From NCBI RefSeq assembly GCF_000148525.1, contig NZ_AEDU01000021.1:1-38667 (forward strand): DNA of 38,667 nucleotides. Direction: 5' to 3'. The stretch is from Streptococcus mitis SK564 (GTDB taxonomy: Bacteria; Bacillota; Bacilli; Lactobacillales; Streptococcaceae). Within the stretch, counting starts at the first letter, position 1. Each line of letters starts with the position of its first letter. Below are positions 8,283 to 15,812 of this stretch, one piece after another. Below the pieces are notes generated by a model. That model saw only the letters and a program-made list of their open reading frames with translations. It had not been told where the DNA came from and ran no database searches. The translations under genes were made by a program, and so were the position numbers.

Positions 8283-9173
8283 TTAAGCCTCCACACGAGC
8301 AAATGCCTGCTCGTCAAGAATCCCCCAACCTACATACACTTCTGTACGTAAGCAAACTTCGCGATAGCGTTTCAAGTCACGGCCAGCACCGTCTGGATCA
8401 CCGTATTTAATGATTTCAAGAGGAATTTCATCTGCATATCCCCATTTTACAGCATTTTCAAAATCACCAACGATAACATGGTCTTTTTTAGCTGAGTTTG
8501 CAACAGTTGTCAATGTTTTATTGACATCTGACTTCATTCCATAAAATGAATCTGGGTTTTGACCAAAACGGTATTCAGGATATTGGACTACCCCGTTTAC
8601 CTTAATTTTTCCAAGTGCAGCCCCTGCAGCCGGAGACAATGCGATCCCATTCACTTCACAATCATTTGCTGTGACAGTTGCAACAGCAGCATCAATATTG
8701 TCATCAATTTTATCTGCTTCATAGGTAACTACATTTCCTGTAATCAAACCATCAAATGAGTTTGTGGCTTTGAAAGAAGCATCTGTCATTGATTTTGGTT
8801 CAAGGCCATGAAATGAAGCGATATCAATTGCTTGTGCAACTTTTTTAGACAAGCCATCAATAAAAGATTTGAGGTAAGATAATTGTTTTTCTTCTGAACA
8901 ATGTACAAATTCCTCAGATACCCGTGCTTGATAAGTAATCAAAATAGGTTTGATTACTTTCGGTTTCATAGTTGCATTTCCAGCATTTGAAGGATTACCT
9001 TCACCTACAATTTCAGCATTTCCTTCAAGATTGAATACAAATGTTTCAGTTCCAGAAAACGGAATAGGTTCTTGAGTAGTAAGTTTTGCAAGGGTTGAAT
9101 GTCCCTTTACCTTACTAAAAATGTCTTGAACTGTTTCGACTGGTAAAAGATCCCCTGTTTGTAGTGTTGCCAT
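8283..9173 (-). CDS. Major capsid protein (HK97 fold)
   Basis: A 296-residue protein of the phage_capsid (HK97-like) family: N-terminal arm with LLPVETVQDIFSKVKGHSTL, the central GNAEIVGEGNPS region, and the C-terminal VIVGDFENAVKWGYADEIPL and LRTEVYVGWGILDEQAF segments typical of the A-domain end. There is no N-terminal delta domain, consistent with a separate scaffold gene immediately upstream. The ribosome site GAGGAG precedes ATG 9173. Confidence 0.93.
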   Translation of the reverse strand: MATLQTGDLLPVETVQDIFSKVKGHSTLAKLTTQEPIPFSGTETFVFNLEGNAEIVGEGNPSNAGNATMKPKVIKPILITYQARVSEEFVHCSEEKQLSYLKSFIDGLSKKVAQAIDIASFHGLEPKSMTDASFKATNSFDGLITGNVVTYEADKIDDNIDAAVATVTANDCEVNGIALSPAAGAALGKIKVNGVVQYPEYRFGQNPDSFYGMKSDVNKTLTTVANSAKKDHVIVGDFENAVKWGYADEIPLEIIKYGDPDGAGRDLKRYREVCLRTEVYVGWGILDEQAFARVEA

Positions 9174-9176
9174 AAA

Positions 9177-9635
9177 TTATTCTCCTCTCATTTTATGCAA
9201 CATTCCTTTCAATGCTGCATCTTTGTCATCAATTGAGCTAGGCTCATTTGTTCCGAGCGGGTAAACTGGTTGAGTTTTCTTTATAAAACCAGCTAAGCGA
9301 TCTGCATCAACTTTCAAGCTTTCTTCATCAGTTCCCTGCAAACGATCTGCAAGGTCGTAAGGCAGTCCATGTTGCAAAGCTACTCGAGTTCGCAGACTAG
9401 CCGTCTCATAACCAGCGATTTTACTCTGCATCTCTTCAAGTTGCTTGTCAGCATCTGCCTTACTTTGATTGTTAGCTTCGATTGTTGACTTCAAGTCAAC
9501 ATTTTCTGTTTCCAATTCTGTAACTCGAGATTTGAGCTGGTCATAGTCGCTATACTTCGCTTTCTCACGAGATAAACGCTCCTTAATAGCAGCATCAAAT
9601 TCTTCTTGTGTAGTGATTGGTTTAAATTCTGACAT
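9177..9635 (-). CDS. Capsid scaffold protein (DUF4355-like)
   Basis: A 152-residue protein from ATG 9635; AAGGAGA lies 7 bases upstream, whereas the longer in-frame starts have poor spacing. The middle part (residues about 30-100, KSRVTELETENVDL and following) is a coiled coil, and the acidic, helical organisation followed by a short basic tail is that of Gram-positive phage scaffolds. It precedes the capsid gene by three bases. It should guide procapsid assembly and then leave. Confidence 0.85.
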   Translation of the reverse strand: MSEFKPITTQEEFDAAIKERLSREKAKYSDYDQLKSRVTELETENVDLKSTIEANNQSKADADKQLEEMQSKIAGYETASLRTRVALQHGLPYDLADRLQGTDEESLKVDADRLAGFIKKTQPVYPLGTNEPSSIDDKDAALKGMLHKMRGE

Positions 9636-9683
9636 TCTCATGTCTCCTTTCTCCTGCTTCCCCGGCAGTTCGGTAATTTTTGG

Positions 9684-9712
9684 CATCAAAAAAAGCAGTC
9701 ACAAGACCGCTT
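9684..9712 (-). terminator. Rho-independent terminator after terL
   Basis: On the minus strand AAGCGGTC, loop TTGT, GACTGCTT forms an 8-bp stem (one G-U) followed by seven T. It lies immediately downstream of the terminase stop and upstream of the scaffold gene, so it would reduce transcription from the terminase block into the capsid genes, or be bypassed by a late antitermination mechanism. Confidence 0.75.
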
Positions 9713-9715
9713 ATT

Positions 9716-11128
9716 TTAATAACTGATTTTTTGCTTTTTCTTAGGTTTAGTCGTAGAACAAGCCCAGTGCGCAAGCAAAGCGCTATCCATCAAAGAAATA
9801 TCCATGTCGTCAAAGTGCGATCGATAGCCAAATCCACCATTTGACCCAATATTCCGCTTGTCGCAGTTAGTGGCTACTTTAGACAGCGATGGTTGACCAG
9901 CATGACAGATGGTTTTCTGATAAATCCCCTGTTCCCAAAGAGCATTGGCCACGATGATTTCTTTCACCGTCGGCAGAATCACGTTCTTGATTCTATAGTC
10001 CTTCAACTCTTCGTCCAGGATCTTTTGCCCACTTGCGCCATCGATGACAATTTGAGCCACGTCGGATTGACGCAAGAAAGCAACCATCCACTCATTCCCA
10101 TTACGAACGGATTGACAATCGACTGTTTCCACAAAGAAACGGCCATCCTTGGTACGTGCAGCAATGCTCAAAGCCACGTTCGTTCCATCTTGGCCATACT
10201 TGATACCAACAGACAGCTTGCCAGATAATTCTGGTATGTCATCCACCTTTAGCTCATTCCACTCCGTTTCAGAAATAGCAGATTTCTGGTTGTAAGTTGG
10301 CCAAAATCCCAAACGTTGGATATTATGGTCTAGCTTATCCTCACCAAGCTCTGCCTCAATCTTCCGCTCATTTAAGTGGTATCCCATGGATGGATTAGAA
10401 TTATACCAGGCTTCCACATCGTCAATTTCCTTTTCATCAGAAACAGACCACTCAGCCCAGCCAGAATACTTCCCTTTCCCAAATAGACATGTCTCACGAT
10501 ACTTAGTAAAGACCGTTCCACTTGATACAGGTGTCGGAGGTGTTCCACACATGATTGTGATAGGATTCTCACTATCCGTAACCGTGTATTTCAAAGCAGA
10601 TTCTTGCTCGGTCGTGTACTCCTGAGCCTCGTCAATGATCAGCATGTCGAACCCTTCACCAAGACCACCATTTGATGTCCTAGTACGAAATTGGATAACA
10701 CCACCTGTTGAATAAAGTTCAATCCGCTCCTGCCCCTTCGCTCGAATGGAATTGAAATCCTCACCATCCACATACCCCATTTTCTCAAGGTATCGTTTCA
10801 CCTTCTCAAAAGAGGAATGAGATGTAGAAATTCGGTGAGCCGTATGCAGGATATTCAATCCCTTATGCAAGCCCCAAATTTCAAGAATATAAAGGATTTC
10901 AGATTTCCCATTACGACGAGGAATAGAGTAACCAAACTTCTGATGCACCCAAAGACCGTTCTTGTCAACAGCCATCATAGGTAATAAAAGATTCTTCTGC
11001 CAAGCATAGCAAGAAAGACCAGTCCGTTCGTAAAGTTCAATCGCTTCTTTAGCTTTTGAATTTTTCTTGACGTATTTTAAAATCACCGATTGAGTAGGAT
11101 TCTGATTGCCAAGTTTCTTCCTCGCCAT
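9716..11128 (-). CDS. terL: Terminase large subunit
   Basis: A 470-residue packaging ATPase/nuclease. The Walker A-like motif RRNGKS is at residues 71-76, with the arginine-rich deviant form seen in this terminase group; Walker B is LIIDEAQE at 163-170, followed by a coupling motif CGTPPTP near 194. The C-terminal half carries acidic residues of an RNase H-like nuclease (GIKYGQDGTNVALSI and VIDGASGQ segments). AAAGGA precedes ATG 11128. Unusually, the gene lies downstream of portal and MuF genes rather than upstream, and it is bounded by two terminator hairpins together with the small gene before it. Confidence 0.92.
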   Translation of the reverse strand: MARKKLGNQNPTQSVILKYVKKNSKAKEAIELYERTGLSCYAWQKNLLLPMMAVDKNGLWVHQKFGYSIPRRNGKSEILYILEIWGLHKGLNILHTAHRISTSHSSFEKVKRYLEKMGYVDGEDFNSIRAKGQERIELYSTGGVIQFRTRTSNGGLGEGFDMLIIDEAQEYTTEQESALKYTVTDSENPITIMCGTPPTPVSSGTVFTKYRETCLFGKGKYSGWAEWSVSDEKEIDDVEAWYNSNPSMGYHLNERKIEAELGEDKLDHNIQRLGFWPTYNQKSAISETEWNELKVDDIPELSGKLSVGIKYGQDGTNVALSIAARTKDGRFFVETVDCQSVRNGNEWMVAFLRQSDVAQIVIDGASGQKILDEELKDYRIKNVILPTVKEIIVANALWEQGIYQKTICHAGQPSLSKVATNCDKRNIGSNGGFGYRSHFDDMDISLMDSALLAHWACSTTKPKKKQKISY

Positions 11129-11179
11129 TCCACATTCCTTTCAATCGTCATCGCATGATAACCCTATCGCTGGGATAAT

Positions 11180-11410
11180 TTAATTGATCACGTTCAAAAT
11201 ATAATTTTTAGCAACATCCAGCATTCCCAATGCCTGCAAACTACTCTCCCAGCTATAGCCAAGATTTATCTCACCATCTTTATCTAAAGAAACCACCAGC
11301 ACCGAAGTGTAGTCATGGCTAGCCTCAAGATTTTCTTCCAAAATTTCTTTCACGGAAGCACCGCGCTCAAGACTAGACTTTTTCTCTGAAAAATCAATTG
11401 TGTTTCCCAT
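11180..11410 (-). CDS. Small phage protein of unknown function upstream of terL
   Basis: A 76-residue acidic protein with a good ribosome site (AAAGGAG before ATG 11410). The second half (VLVVSLDKDGEINLGYSW, then a helix ALGMLDVAKNYIL) has the pattern of a small alpha/beta protein seen as a hypothetical in many phages. It shares a terminator-bounded block with terL, so it might assist packaging, but I recognise no family function and no small-terminase DNA-binding helix. Confidence 0.6.
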   Translation of the reverse strand: MGNTIDFSEKKSSLERGASVKEILEENLEASHDYTSVLVVSLDKDGEINLGYSWESSLQALGMLDVAKNYILNVIN

Positions 11411-11425
11411 CGTTACTCCTTTCTA

Positions 11426-11455
11426 AGCATAATAAAAGCACCCTTACGAGTGCTT
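11426..11455 (-). terminator. Rho-independent terminator after the MuF/immunity pair
   Basis: On the minus strand AAGCACTC, loop GTAA, GGGTGCTT forms an 8-bp stem with one G-U pair, followed by TTATT. It lies 8 bases beyond the stop of the 79-residue candidate immunity gene and upstream of the ribosome site of the next gene. Confidence 0.65.
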
Positions 11456-11463
11456 CAAATTTC

Positions 11464-11703
11464 TTATTTTCGGTCCGAAAAGAAATCAGCCCAAAATGGA
11501 TTCTCTTTATCAAAGATTTCAATCTCTTCTGAGCTCATATTATGAGGATAATCTTCAAAAAGGTTATAGAATTTTTGCTTGTCGAATGTGATTAGCATCA
11601 AGCCTCTAGCAAACCATGCTGTATCAACCCACCAAGTTTTATCGCCATCATTTTCTTTGTAGCAATATTCGGACCAATTCACTTCTTCATATTCATCTTT
11701 CAT
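11464..11703 (-). CDS. Candidate immunity protein for the MuF C-terminal toxin
   Basis: A 79-residue, strongly acidic protein rich in Trp, Tyr, Asp and Glu (segments WSEYCYKE, KTWWVDTAWFARGL, KENPFWADFF). Its ATG lies inside the last codons of the MuF gene (an 11-base overlap), so it is translationally coupled to it, and a terminator follows. Small acidic proteins encoded directly after a gene with a variable toxin-like C-terminus are commonly their immunity partners. I cannot name its family; the immunity role is inferred from size, charge, coupling and position. Alternatively it is a non-essential late 'moron'. Confidence 0.6.
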   Translation of the reverse strand: MKDEYEEVNWSEYCYKENDGDKTWWVDTAWFARGLMLITFDKQKFYNLFEDYPHNMSSEEIEIFDKENPFWADFFSDRK

Positions 11704-13084
11704 GACCCTCGGCCCCCTTCATCTGTTGAGAATCTGCTGTATTGATAAAACTCAATATCTTGTGAAATTCAGGATTGTCTTTCAAGGAATTCACATCAAT
11801 AAGATAGCTATTCGCATCGTATTTTCTCCCACCTACACTGTGAGACTTCTGGGCTTTAAATCTTTCTTTCAGAACAATGTTATTGAATGGTTTAAACCCA
11901 TTTAACGTTCTTGATTGAAGTTCCAAGTACTCGAAACGACCTTCGTTTTTCCTTATGATTGCTGCATGCCTCCCTGCTGCCAAGTAGTATTCATTTCCAC
12001 TTTCTACTTTCTCCAACAATTCTTTTACTGCAGTAAAATCATTTGTATGTTTAGCAACATGCATTTCAACTCCTGGAAGGCTCCCAATCATTTTAATTCT
12101 ACTATCTCGAGAAAAGAAATCACAACTCTTTCCTCCTCTAAAATCTAAGACAGTATAGCCACCTTTGTTCCCAATATAAGCAAATGCTGCTGATGAACAA
12201 GATCCTCTTGTCTTGTCTCCACCACTAACAGCTTCGACTATTTGTTCCTCAGTCAATTTGTTACGGCTTTTTTTGATAGGATTTGAAGAAATTCCGTTCT
12301 GTAGCGCTAGCTTTCTCACTTCGCTCATTTGAGAATTTTTATTTATATCCTTCCTTACCTCAATTTTATCACTTTCATCTTTTTTTCGCCAAATTTTCTT
12401 CCAAACATCCTGAACTTTTCCGTTTTTAGGATCATAGTCTACAATACAACGACAATGCTGATGTCTTCTATAAACGTCCTTCGGAACTCTTGGATATTTA
12501 TAATTCCCTTGAACTTCCTGACACCACTCACAACAATGAAAATACGATTTTCGGACAATCTCAGGTTGCAATCCAGACTGATGATGAAACTCCGCATTTT
12601 TCTGGATACTATCATCAATAATAGACTGGGTAAAATTCACAATAGGTTCACCGAGCAACCAACTGACATCCTCGAAATTTTCCTCAGACGAAAAGCGATT
12701 GACAATGCCAGCTATTCGATCCAGATTTAATTCAGGAACTTGAACTTTCAGACCGATTTTCGCTTCCTGGTTCAAATTCTTCTGAACATCACTAGTATAA
12801 CCACTCACAAGCTCGTGATTTCGTCCTAGCACGTCCGTCAGCAAACGCTGAGCGATATTGTAATACATTTTACCGTCTGGTAGTTTGTCGGCGCTCAGAG
12901 ACGCTCCTAGAGCCTTAGAGAGAATTTCACCAATTTCAATCGCAAACTCATTTGCTGTTTTGTAAGTGGCTTTTTTTGCCTTCAACGCAGCAAAAGCATT
13001 TCTGACAATCTCACTCTTACCAAAATCTCGTTCAAACCTCTCCTGAACCTCTTGCAAGATGCCAGGTAAAACATCATTCTCCAT
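11693..13084 (-). CDS. MuF-type minor head protein with C-terminal papain-like toxin-like domain
   Basis: 463 residues from ATG 13084, which lies in the last codons of the portal gene (overlap of 11 bases); the open frame extends 26 codons further upstream within portal. Residues about 60-220 form the phage-minor-head (MuF, SPP1 gp7-like) domain, ending with a Cys/His-rich segment (CCEWCQEV ... HQHCRC). After a charged linker, residues about 275-450 hold a separate domain with a GSCSSAAFAYIG motif (Cys296), a GRHAAIIR motif (His373) and YLELQS (Glu388/Gln390). The order Cys, His, acid/Gln resembles papain-fold effectors of polymorphic toxins. MuF proteins with toxin tails are known in temperate Firmicutes phages. 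The enzymatic class is my inference. Confidence 0.8.
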   Translation of the reverse strand: MENDVLPGILQEVQERFERDFGKSEIVRNAFAALKAKKATYKTANEFAIEIGEILSKALGASLSADKLPDGKMYYNIAQRLLTDVLGRNHELVSGYTSDVQKNLNQEAKIGLKVQVPELNLDRIAGIVNRFSSEENFEDVSWLLGEPIVNFTQSIIDDSIQKNAEFHHQSGLQPEIVRKSYFHCCEWCQEVQGNYKYPRVPKDVYRRHQHCRCIVDYDPKNGKVQDVWKKIWRKKDESDKIEVRKDINKNSQMSEVRKLALQNGISSNPIKKSRNKLTEEQIVEAVSGGDKTRGSCSSAAFAYIGNKGGYTVLDFRGGKSCDFFSRDSRIKMIGSLPGVEMHVAKHTNDFTAVKELLEKVESGNEYYLAAGRHAAIIRKNEGRFEYLELQSRTLNGFKPFNNIVLKERFKAQKSHSVGGRKYDANSYLIDVNSLKDNPEFHKILSFINTADSQQMKGAEGHER

Positions 13085-14342
13085 TTGAACCACCCTCGCT
13101 TCCAACTGGTTTAGCTGACATGTCTCCAGCGATACCAGTAAGATCACGAATTGTCTCCGCATTGATGTAACCAGGTAAAGCCTGATTTAACTTCACAACA
13201 CCATCACCAATCATAGTCATGGTATTCGCATCCGCTTCAAATAATGGTTCCCACTTGACTTTAGTTTTTACAAATTGACTTCTGGCATAATGAAACTCAT
13301 CACGCAAGCAAGCTGCAACATAAGCGACATTTAGCAATCCAGCACCTAGTGAGCGCTGAGCCTTCCGACCCGCAAGACGAAGATTCTCATGGCTAGCCTT
13401 GATGGCTTCCACAGATGATGGATTATCTGAAACGAAACCAAGGTCATCCAAAGTCAACCCCATTTCACCAGCAAATCCAGCAGCGGCTGTTCTCAGCTGT
13501 TCAGTAAACGGTGACATGCTAGCTGTAGTAAACTGTCCAACGCTCGGCTTCTCACCTTTATCGCTTGAAGAAATCGTCAGTAAGCTTGATACAGTAGCTT
13601 TCCATTTCTCCATAGGTTCCGCATCAGGATCAAGCCCAAGAATGTATTTTTGTGGCCATGAGTAGAACTCAGCAGTAATATCCGCCCGTTCCAAAGTACG
13701 CTTAGCATATTTCTGATAATACATCCCAGCCCTGGTAATTCGCGACCTACCAAACGGACGAACCGCATCCGGACGATGAATGACTGGAACCAACAAAGGG
13801 ATACCAGTTTCATTCACAACCGAGTATGGTCTACCATCTTTCGGAATGAAGTGAGTAGCATTAGGCTCAAAGTAGGCTTCAAGTGTTGGACGATTGTAAT
13901 CATCACGAGCCAGAACTGCATAACCTTCCACAAGCAACCCAGTAATAGGATCAATGACACCAGTTGCATTACTTGATTCAATGACTTGCAATCTCACCTC
14001 ATCATCTTCCCCCTTCGAAATGTAGACGAAACTACACGAACCAATCAGCGCAGCTAAAATAGCACTATCAAAGAAGATATCAGGATTATTACGATCAAAA
14101 ATTTCTGTAACATTAAAATCATCATTAGCAAATGCCCTGAAAATCAAACGATCTGCAAGACTATCAACTCCCTTTGCAGCCCAACCAAGAACAGCTTGAT
14201 ACTTTACCCTGATATGTGCAGGAATTGTGATTCCTGTCGGCGCTTCATAGTGTTGCATCGCATAATGCTTGTACCTCAGATTGACTCTGCTCTGATAGAG
14301 ATTCAACTTTCTCCTGAGATAGTCAATTCCTCTTAATTCCAA
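13074..14342 (-). CDS. Portal protein (SPP1 Gp6-like)
   Basis: A 422-residue portal of the SPP1 gp6 class. The start is TTG at 14342, with AAAGGAG 7 bases upstream. Recognisable parts are the N-terminal helix with YLRRKLNLYQSRVNLRYKHY, the wing segment (VKYQAVLGWAAKGVDSLADR), an alpha/beta core with VIHRPDAVRPFGRSRITRAG, and the crown/stem segment LGFVSDNPSSVEAIKASHE near residue 310, which is characteristic of this family. It forms the dodecameric channel at the capsid vertex. It precedes and overlaps the MuF gene. Confidence 0.9.
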   Translation of the reverse strand: MELRGIDYLRRKLNLYQSRVNLRYKHYAMQHYEAPTGITIPAHIRVKYQAVLGWAAKGVDSLADRLIFRAFANDDFNVTEIFDRNNPDIFFDSAILAALIGSCSFVYISKGEDDEVRLQVIESSNATGVIDPITGLLVEGYAVLARDDYNRPTLEAYFEPNATHFIPKDGRPYSVVNETGIPLLVPVIHRPDAVRPFGRSRITRAGMYYQKYAKRTLERADITAEFYSWPQKYILGLDPDAEPMEKWKATVSSLLTISSSDKGEKPSVGQFTTASMSPFTEQLRTAAAGFAGEMGLTLDDLGFVSDNPSSVEAIKASHENLRLAGRKAQRSLGAGLLNVAYVAACLRDEFHYARSQFVKTKVKWEPLFEADANTMTMIGDGVVKLNQALPGYINAETIRDLTGIAGDMSAKPVGSEGGSNGE

Positions 14343-14404
14343 ACCGTTCTCCTTTCATTGTGATGATTTGGCGCGAGAAAAAATGTACAGTGACGGCGTG
14401 AAGC

Positions 14405-14445
14405 CCTGAAGCGCCTAGTGGGAGGGGGATGCCCCCCTATCATCA
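14405..14445. other. GC-rich inverted repeat between HNH and portal genes; candidate cos region
   Basis: The 198-base gap 14343-14540 holds no convincing gene. Its centre is unusually GC-rich for this phage and contains the inverted repeat GGGGGATGCCCCC at 14424-14436 followed by alternating GC-rich sequence to the portal ribosome site. In phages with an HNH nuclease beside the terminase genes the cohesive-end site often lies next to the HNH gene, so this is a reasonable cos candidate. No small terminase gene was found here. The cut position cannot be read from sequence alone. Confidence 0.3.
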
Positions 14446-14540
14446 ACTCGGACTTCCTCATACTCTTCTATTTTTCTCGAACTCTAATAATCCAGTAATC
14501 AATATTTTTATTAAAAAATAATTTAATTATATTTTTTATT

Positions 14541-14885
14541 TTAAGATCTATATTTTGTCCAATCTCTCGATTGTGGCAAGTTCCTGTTACCAACAACAGT
14601 ACTACTTGCTGATTTATCATCAGCATAAAGCTTGTCAGACTTCTGTCTGTTGCACTGCCAATGCGCGAGCTGTAGGTTGTTGATGTCTGATGGATGACCG
14701 TTTCGATTGATTGGAATAATGTGGTCAATGACCGGACTTAATGGATGTGGGTACCTCAAGGATTTGTCAACTGGTAGTCCACAAATTCCACAAGTATTTT
14801 TTGTTTTGAGAATAATATTTTTATTCTTTTCAAAAGCAACTCTGTGAGGACCACTCCGGTCCGGTCTGTCCTTGGGGATATTCAT
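14541..14885 (-). CDS. HNH endonuclease
   Basis: A 114-residue HNH nuclease. It has a CGICG zinc pair near residue 33, the catalytic VIDHIIPI motif near residue 52, and NNLQLAHWQCNRQKSDK near residues 68-84 completing the His-Asn-His and second zinc Cys. A free-standing HNH of this size at the head of the late operon is typical of cos-type phages, in which it is required with the terminase for specific cutting of the packaging site. The ribosome site AGGGAGGG lies upstream of ATG 14885. Confidence 0.88.
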   Translation of the reverse strand: MNIPKDRPDRSGPHRVAFEKNKNIILKTKNTCGICGLPVDKSLRYPHPLSPVIDHIIPINRNGHPSDINNLQLAHWQCNRQKSDKLYADDKSASSTVVGNRNLPQSRDWTKYRS

Positions 14886-14975
14886 CTAGGGAGGGTCCTT
14901 TCTTTTTTAGCAGGTAGGGTGGGCTAAATTTTTATGATGTAGGGGGGAGTTTTTTCAGTCTCTAACACCCTCGTA

Positions 14976-15092
14976 TATTTAACATATCTTATATTTTGTG
15001 ACTTTCAAGAGAGTGTGCTTTAACTCAGTCATGACAGTGGGTTTCTAGCATTTCTTGTTTATCCAATTTACCATTTCTCAATATGTTAAATA
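14976..15092. repeat. 12-bp inverted repeat pair in the gap between recombinase and HNH genes
   Basis: The gap 14886-15102 holds no gene I can support. TATTTAACATAT at 14976-14987 and its exact complement ATATGTTAAATA at 15081-15092 flank 93 bases, the second copy lying 11 bases from the stop of the tyrosine recombinase gene. Such spaced inverted 12-mers could be recombinase-binding arms or regulator sites for the late operon; nothing in the sequence decides between these. Confidence 0.5.
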
Positions 15093-15102
15093 AGCGTGCT
15101 TT

Positions 15103-15669
15103 TTAATACGTAAATGTAAGCATACTTTCATCGATTTCATCTTGATTATATCCAATATAATCTAATGTGATATCTGGTGCAGAGTGATTAAGTATCTGCA
15201 TTAAAATAGCTATATTTCCATTTTGTTTATAGTGATGATAACCAAACGTTTTTCTCATCGAGTGTGTGCCGATGTGTTTAAGTCCTGAATGTTTAGCTGC
15301 ATCATTTAAGAATTGATATACAGCTACTCTACCAATGTGTTTAATTCTTACTCCGTCACCTCTAACTTTTTTTCTACTTGGAAAAAGATAGTCGTAACTC
15401 TCAAGATGATTTTCTTTTATGTAACGATTCAAAGCCTTTCGTAATTCTGGATTAACTGCAAATTTTCTTATTTTGCCAGTTTTTTTCTCTTTGATCTCAA
15501 TTCTATCTTGAACTACATGTTTTACTTGAAGAGGAACAATATCGCTTACTCGTAGACCTGAGTATATTCCTACTAAGAAAAGAATATAGTTTCGTTCACT
15601 CTTTGATTTCAAATAATGCTTCATTCTATCAATGTCATCTGGTTCACGAATGGGCTCTACTTTTTTCAC
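15103..15669 (-). CDS. Second phage tyrosine recombinase (short, catalytic-domain only)
   Basis: A 188-residue protein with GTG start at 15669 and GGAGGTG upstream. It is essentially one tyrosine-recombinase catalytic domain with a complete active site: Arg40 (SGLRVSD), Lys66, His136 and Arg139 (HSMRKT), His162 and Tyr171 (LDYIGY). It lacks the arm-binding N-terminus of the true integrase at 27475. Such short recombinases occur next to ArpU/RinA-type late regulators in Firmicutes phages; a role in resolving or inverting DNA, or simply in late control, is possible. It is separated from its probable promoter by a terminator hairpin (15687-15716). Confidence 0.85.
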   Translation of the reverse strand: MKKVEPIREPDDIDRMKHYLKSKSERNYILFLVGIYSGLRVSDIVPLQVKHVVQDRIEIKEKKTGKIRKFAVNPELRKALNRYIKENHLESYDYLFPSRKKVRGDGVRIKHIGRVAVYQFLNDAAKHSGLKHIGTHSMRKTFGYHHYKQNGNIAILMQILNHSAPDITLDYIGYNQDEIDESMLTFTY

Positions 15670-15686
15670 AATATCACCTCCAAACT

Positions 15687-15716
15687 CAAAGAAAAAGACA
15701 GGGTGTGCCTGTCTTT
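15687..15716 (-). terminator. Terminator/attenuator in the leader of the second recombinase
   Basis: On the minus strand AAAGACAGG, loop CACAC, CCTGTCTTT is a perfect 9-bp stem followed by TTCTTTG. It lies between the promoter at 15736-15764 and the ribosome site of the recombinase, so transcripts from that promoter would meet it after only about 15 to 20 bases. It may be an attenuator or may end transcripts of the early operon coming through arpU. Confidence 0.75.
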
Positions 15717-15735
15717 ACAATCATTTCATAATATA

Positions 15736-15764
15736 ATTTTAGCACATAAAATCATATATTCACT
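15736..15764 (-). promoter_or_regulatory. Probable activated late promoter
   Basis: On the minus strand an extended -10 TGCTAAAAT occurs (-10 at 15736-15741). With 17 bp spacing the -35 position (15759-15764) coincides with the first unit of the 11-bp repeat array and shows no consensus hexamer, as expected for an activator-dependent promoter. The neighbouring ArpU-family gene is the natural candidate activator. Position inferred, not proven. Confidence 0.5.
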
Positions 15765-15812
15765 CCGAACTTACTCCAGATTTACTCCAAAGAAACTCCA
15801 AGTTTACTCCAA
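15758..15812. repeat. Five tandem 11-bp phased repeats (activator-binding array)
   Basis: Five consecutive 11-base units on the plus strand: ATTCACTCCGA, ACTTACTCCAG, ATTTACTCCAA, AGAAACTCCAA, GTTTACTCCAA, with ACTCC invariant. The period equals about one helical turn, so a protein would see the same face five times. The array overlaps the last codons of the ArpU-type gene and the -35 region of the minus-strand promoter, the geometry of an activator site. Confidence 0.75.

Noticed and set aside
9177..9689. Longer start for the scaffold protein at 9689
   Set aside because: The extra 18 codons cross the terL terminator region and lack a ribosome site; ATG 9635 has a good one.
12329..12730. A 133-codon plus-strand frame opposite the MuF gene, hydrophobic
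   Set aside because: Antisense shadow of the conserved MuF domain; composition is explained by the complement of charged codons; no start signals.
11693..13162. Longer MuF start at 13162 inside portal
   Set aside because: No ribosome site; ATG 13084 has the typical overlap with the portal stop and a GGTGG site.
15103..15669. Reading the second recombinase as the prophage integrase
   Set aside because: It lacks the arm-binding domain and lies inside the late control region; the complete integrase sits at the prophage end at 27475.
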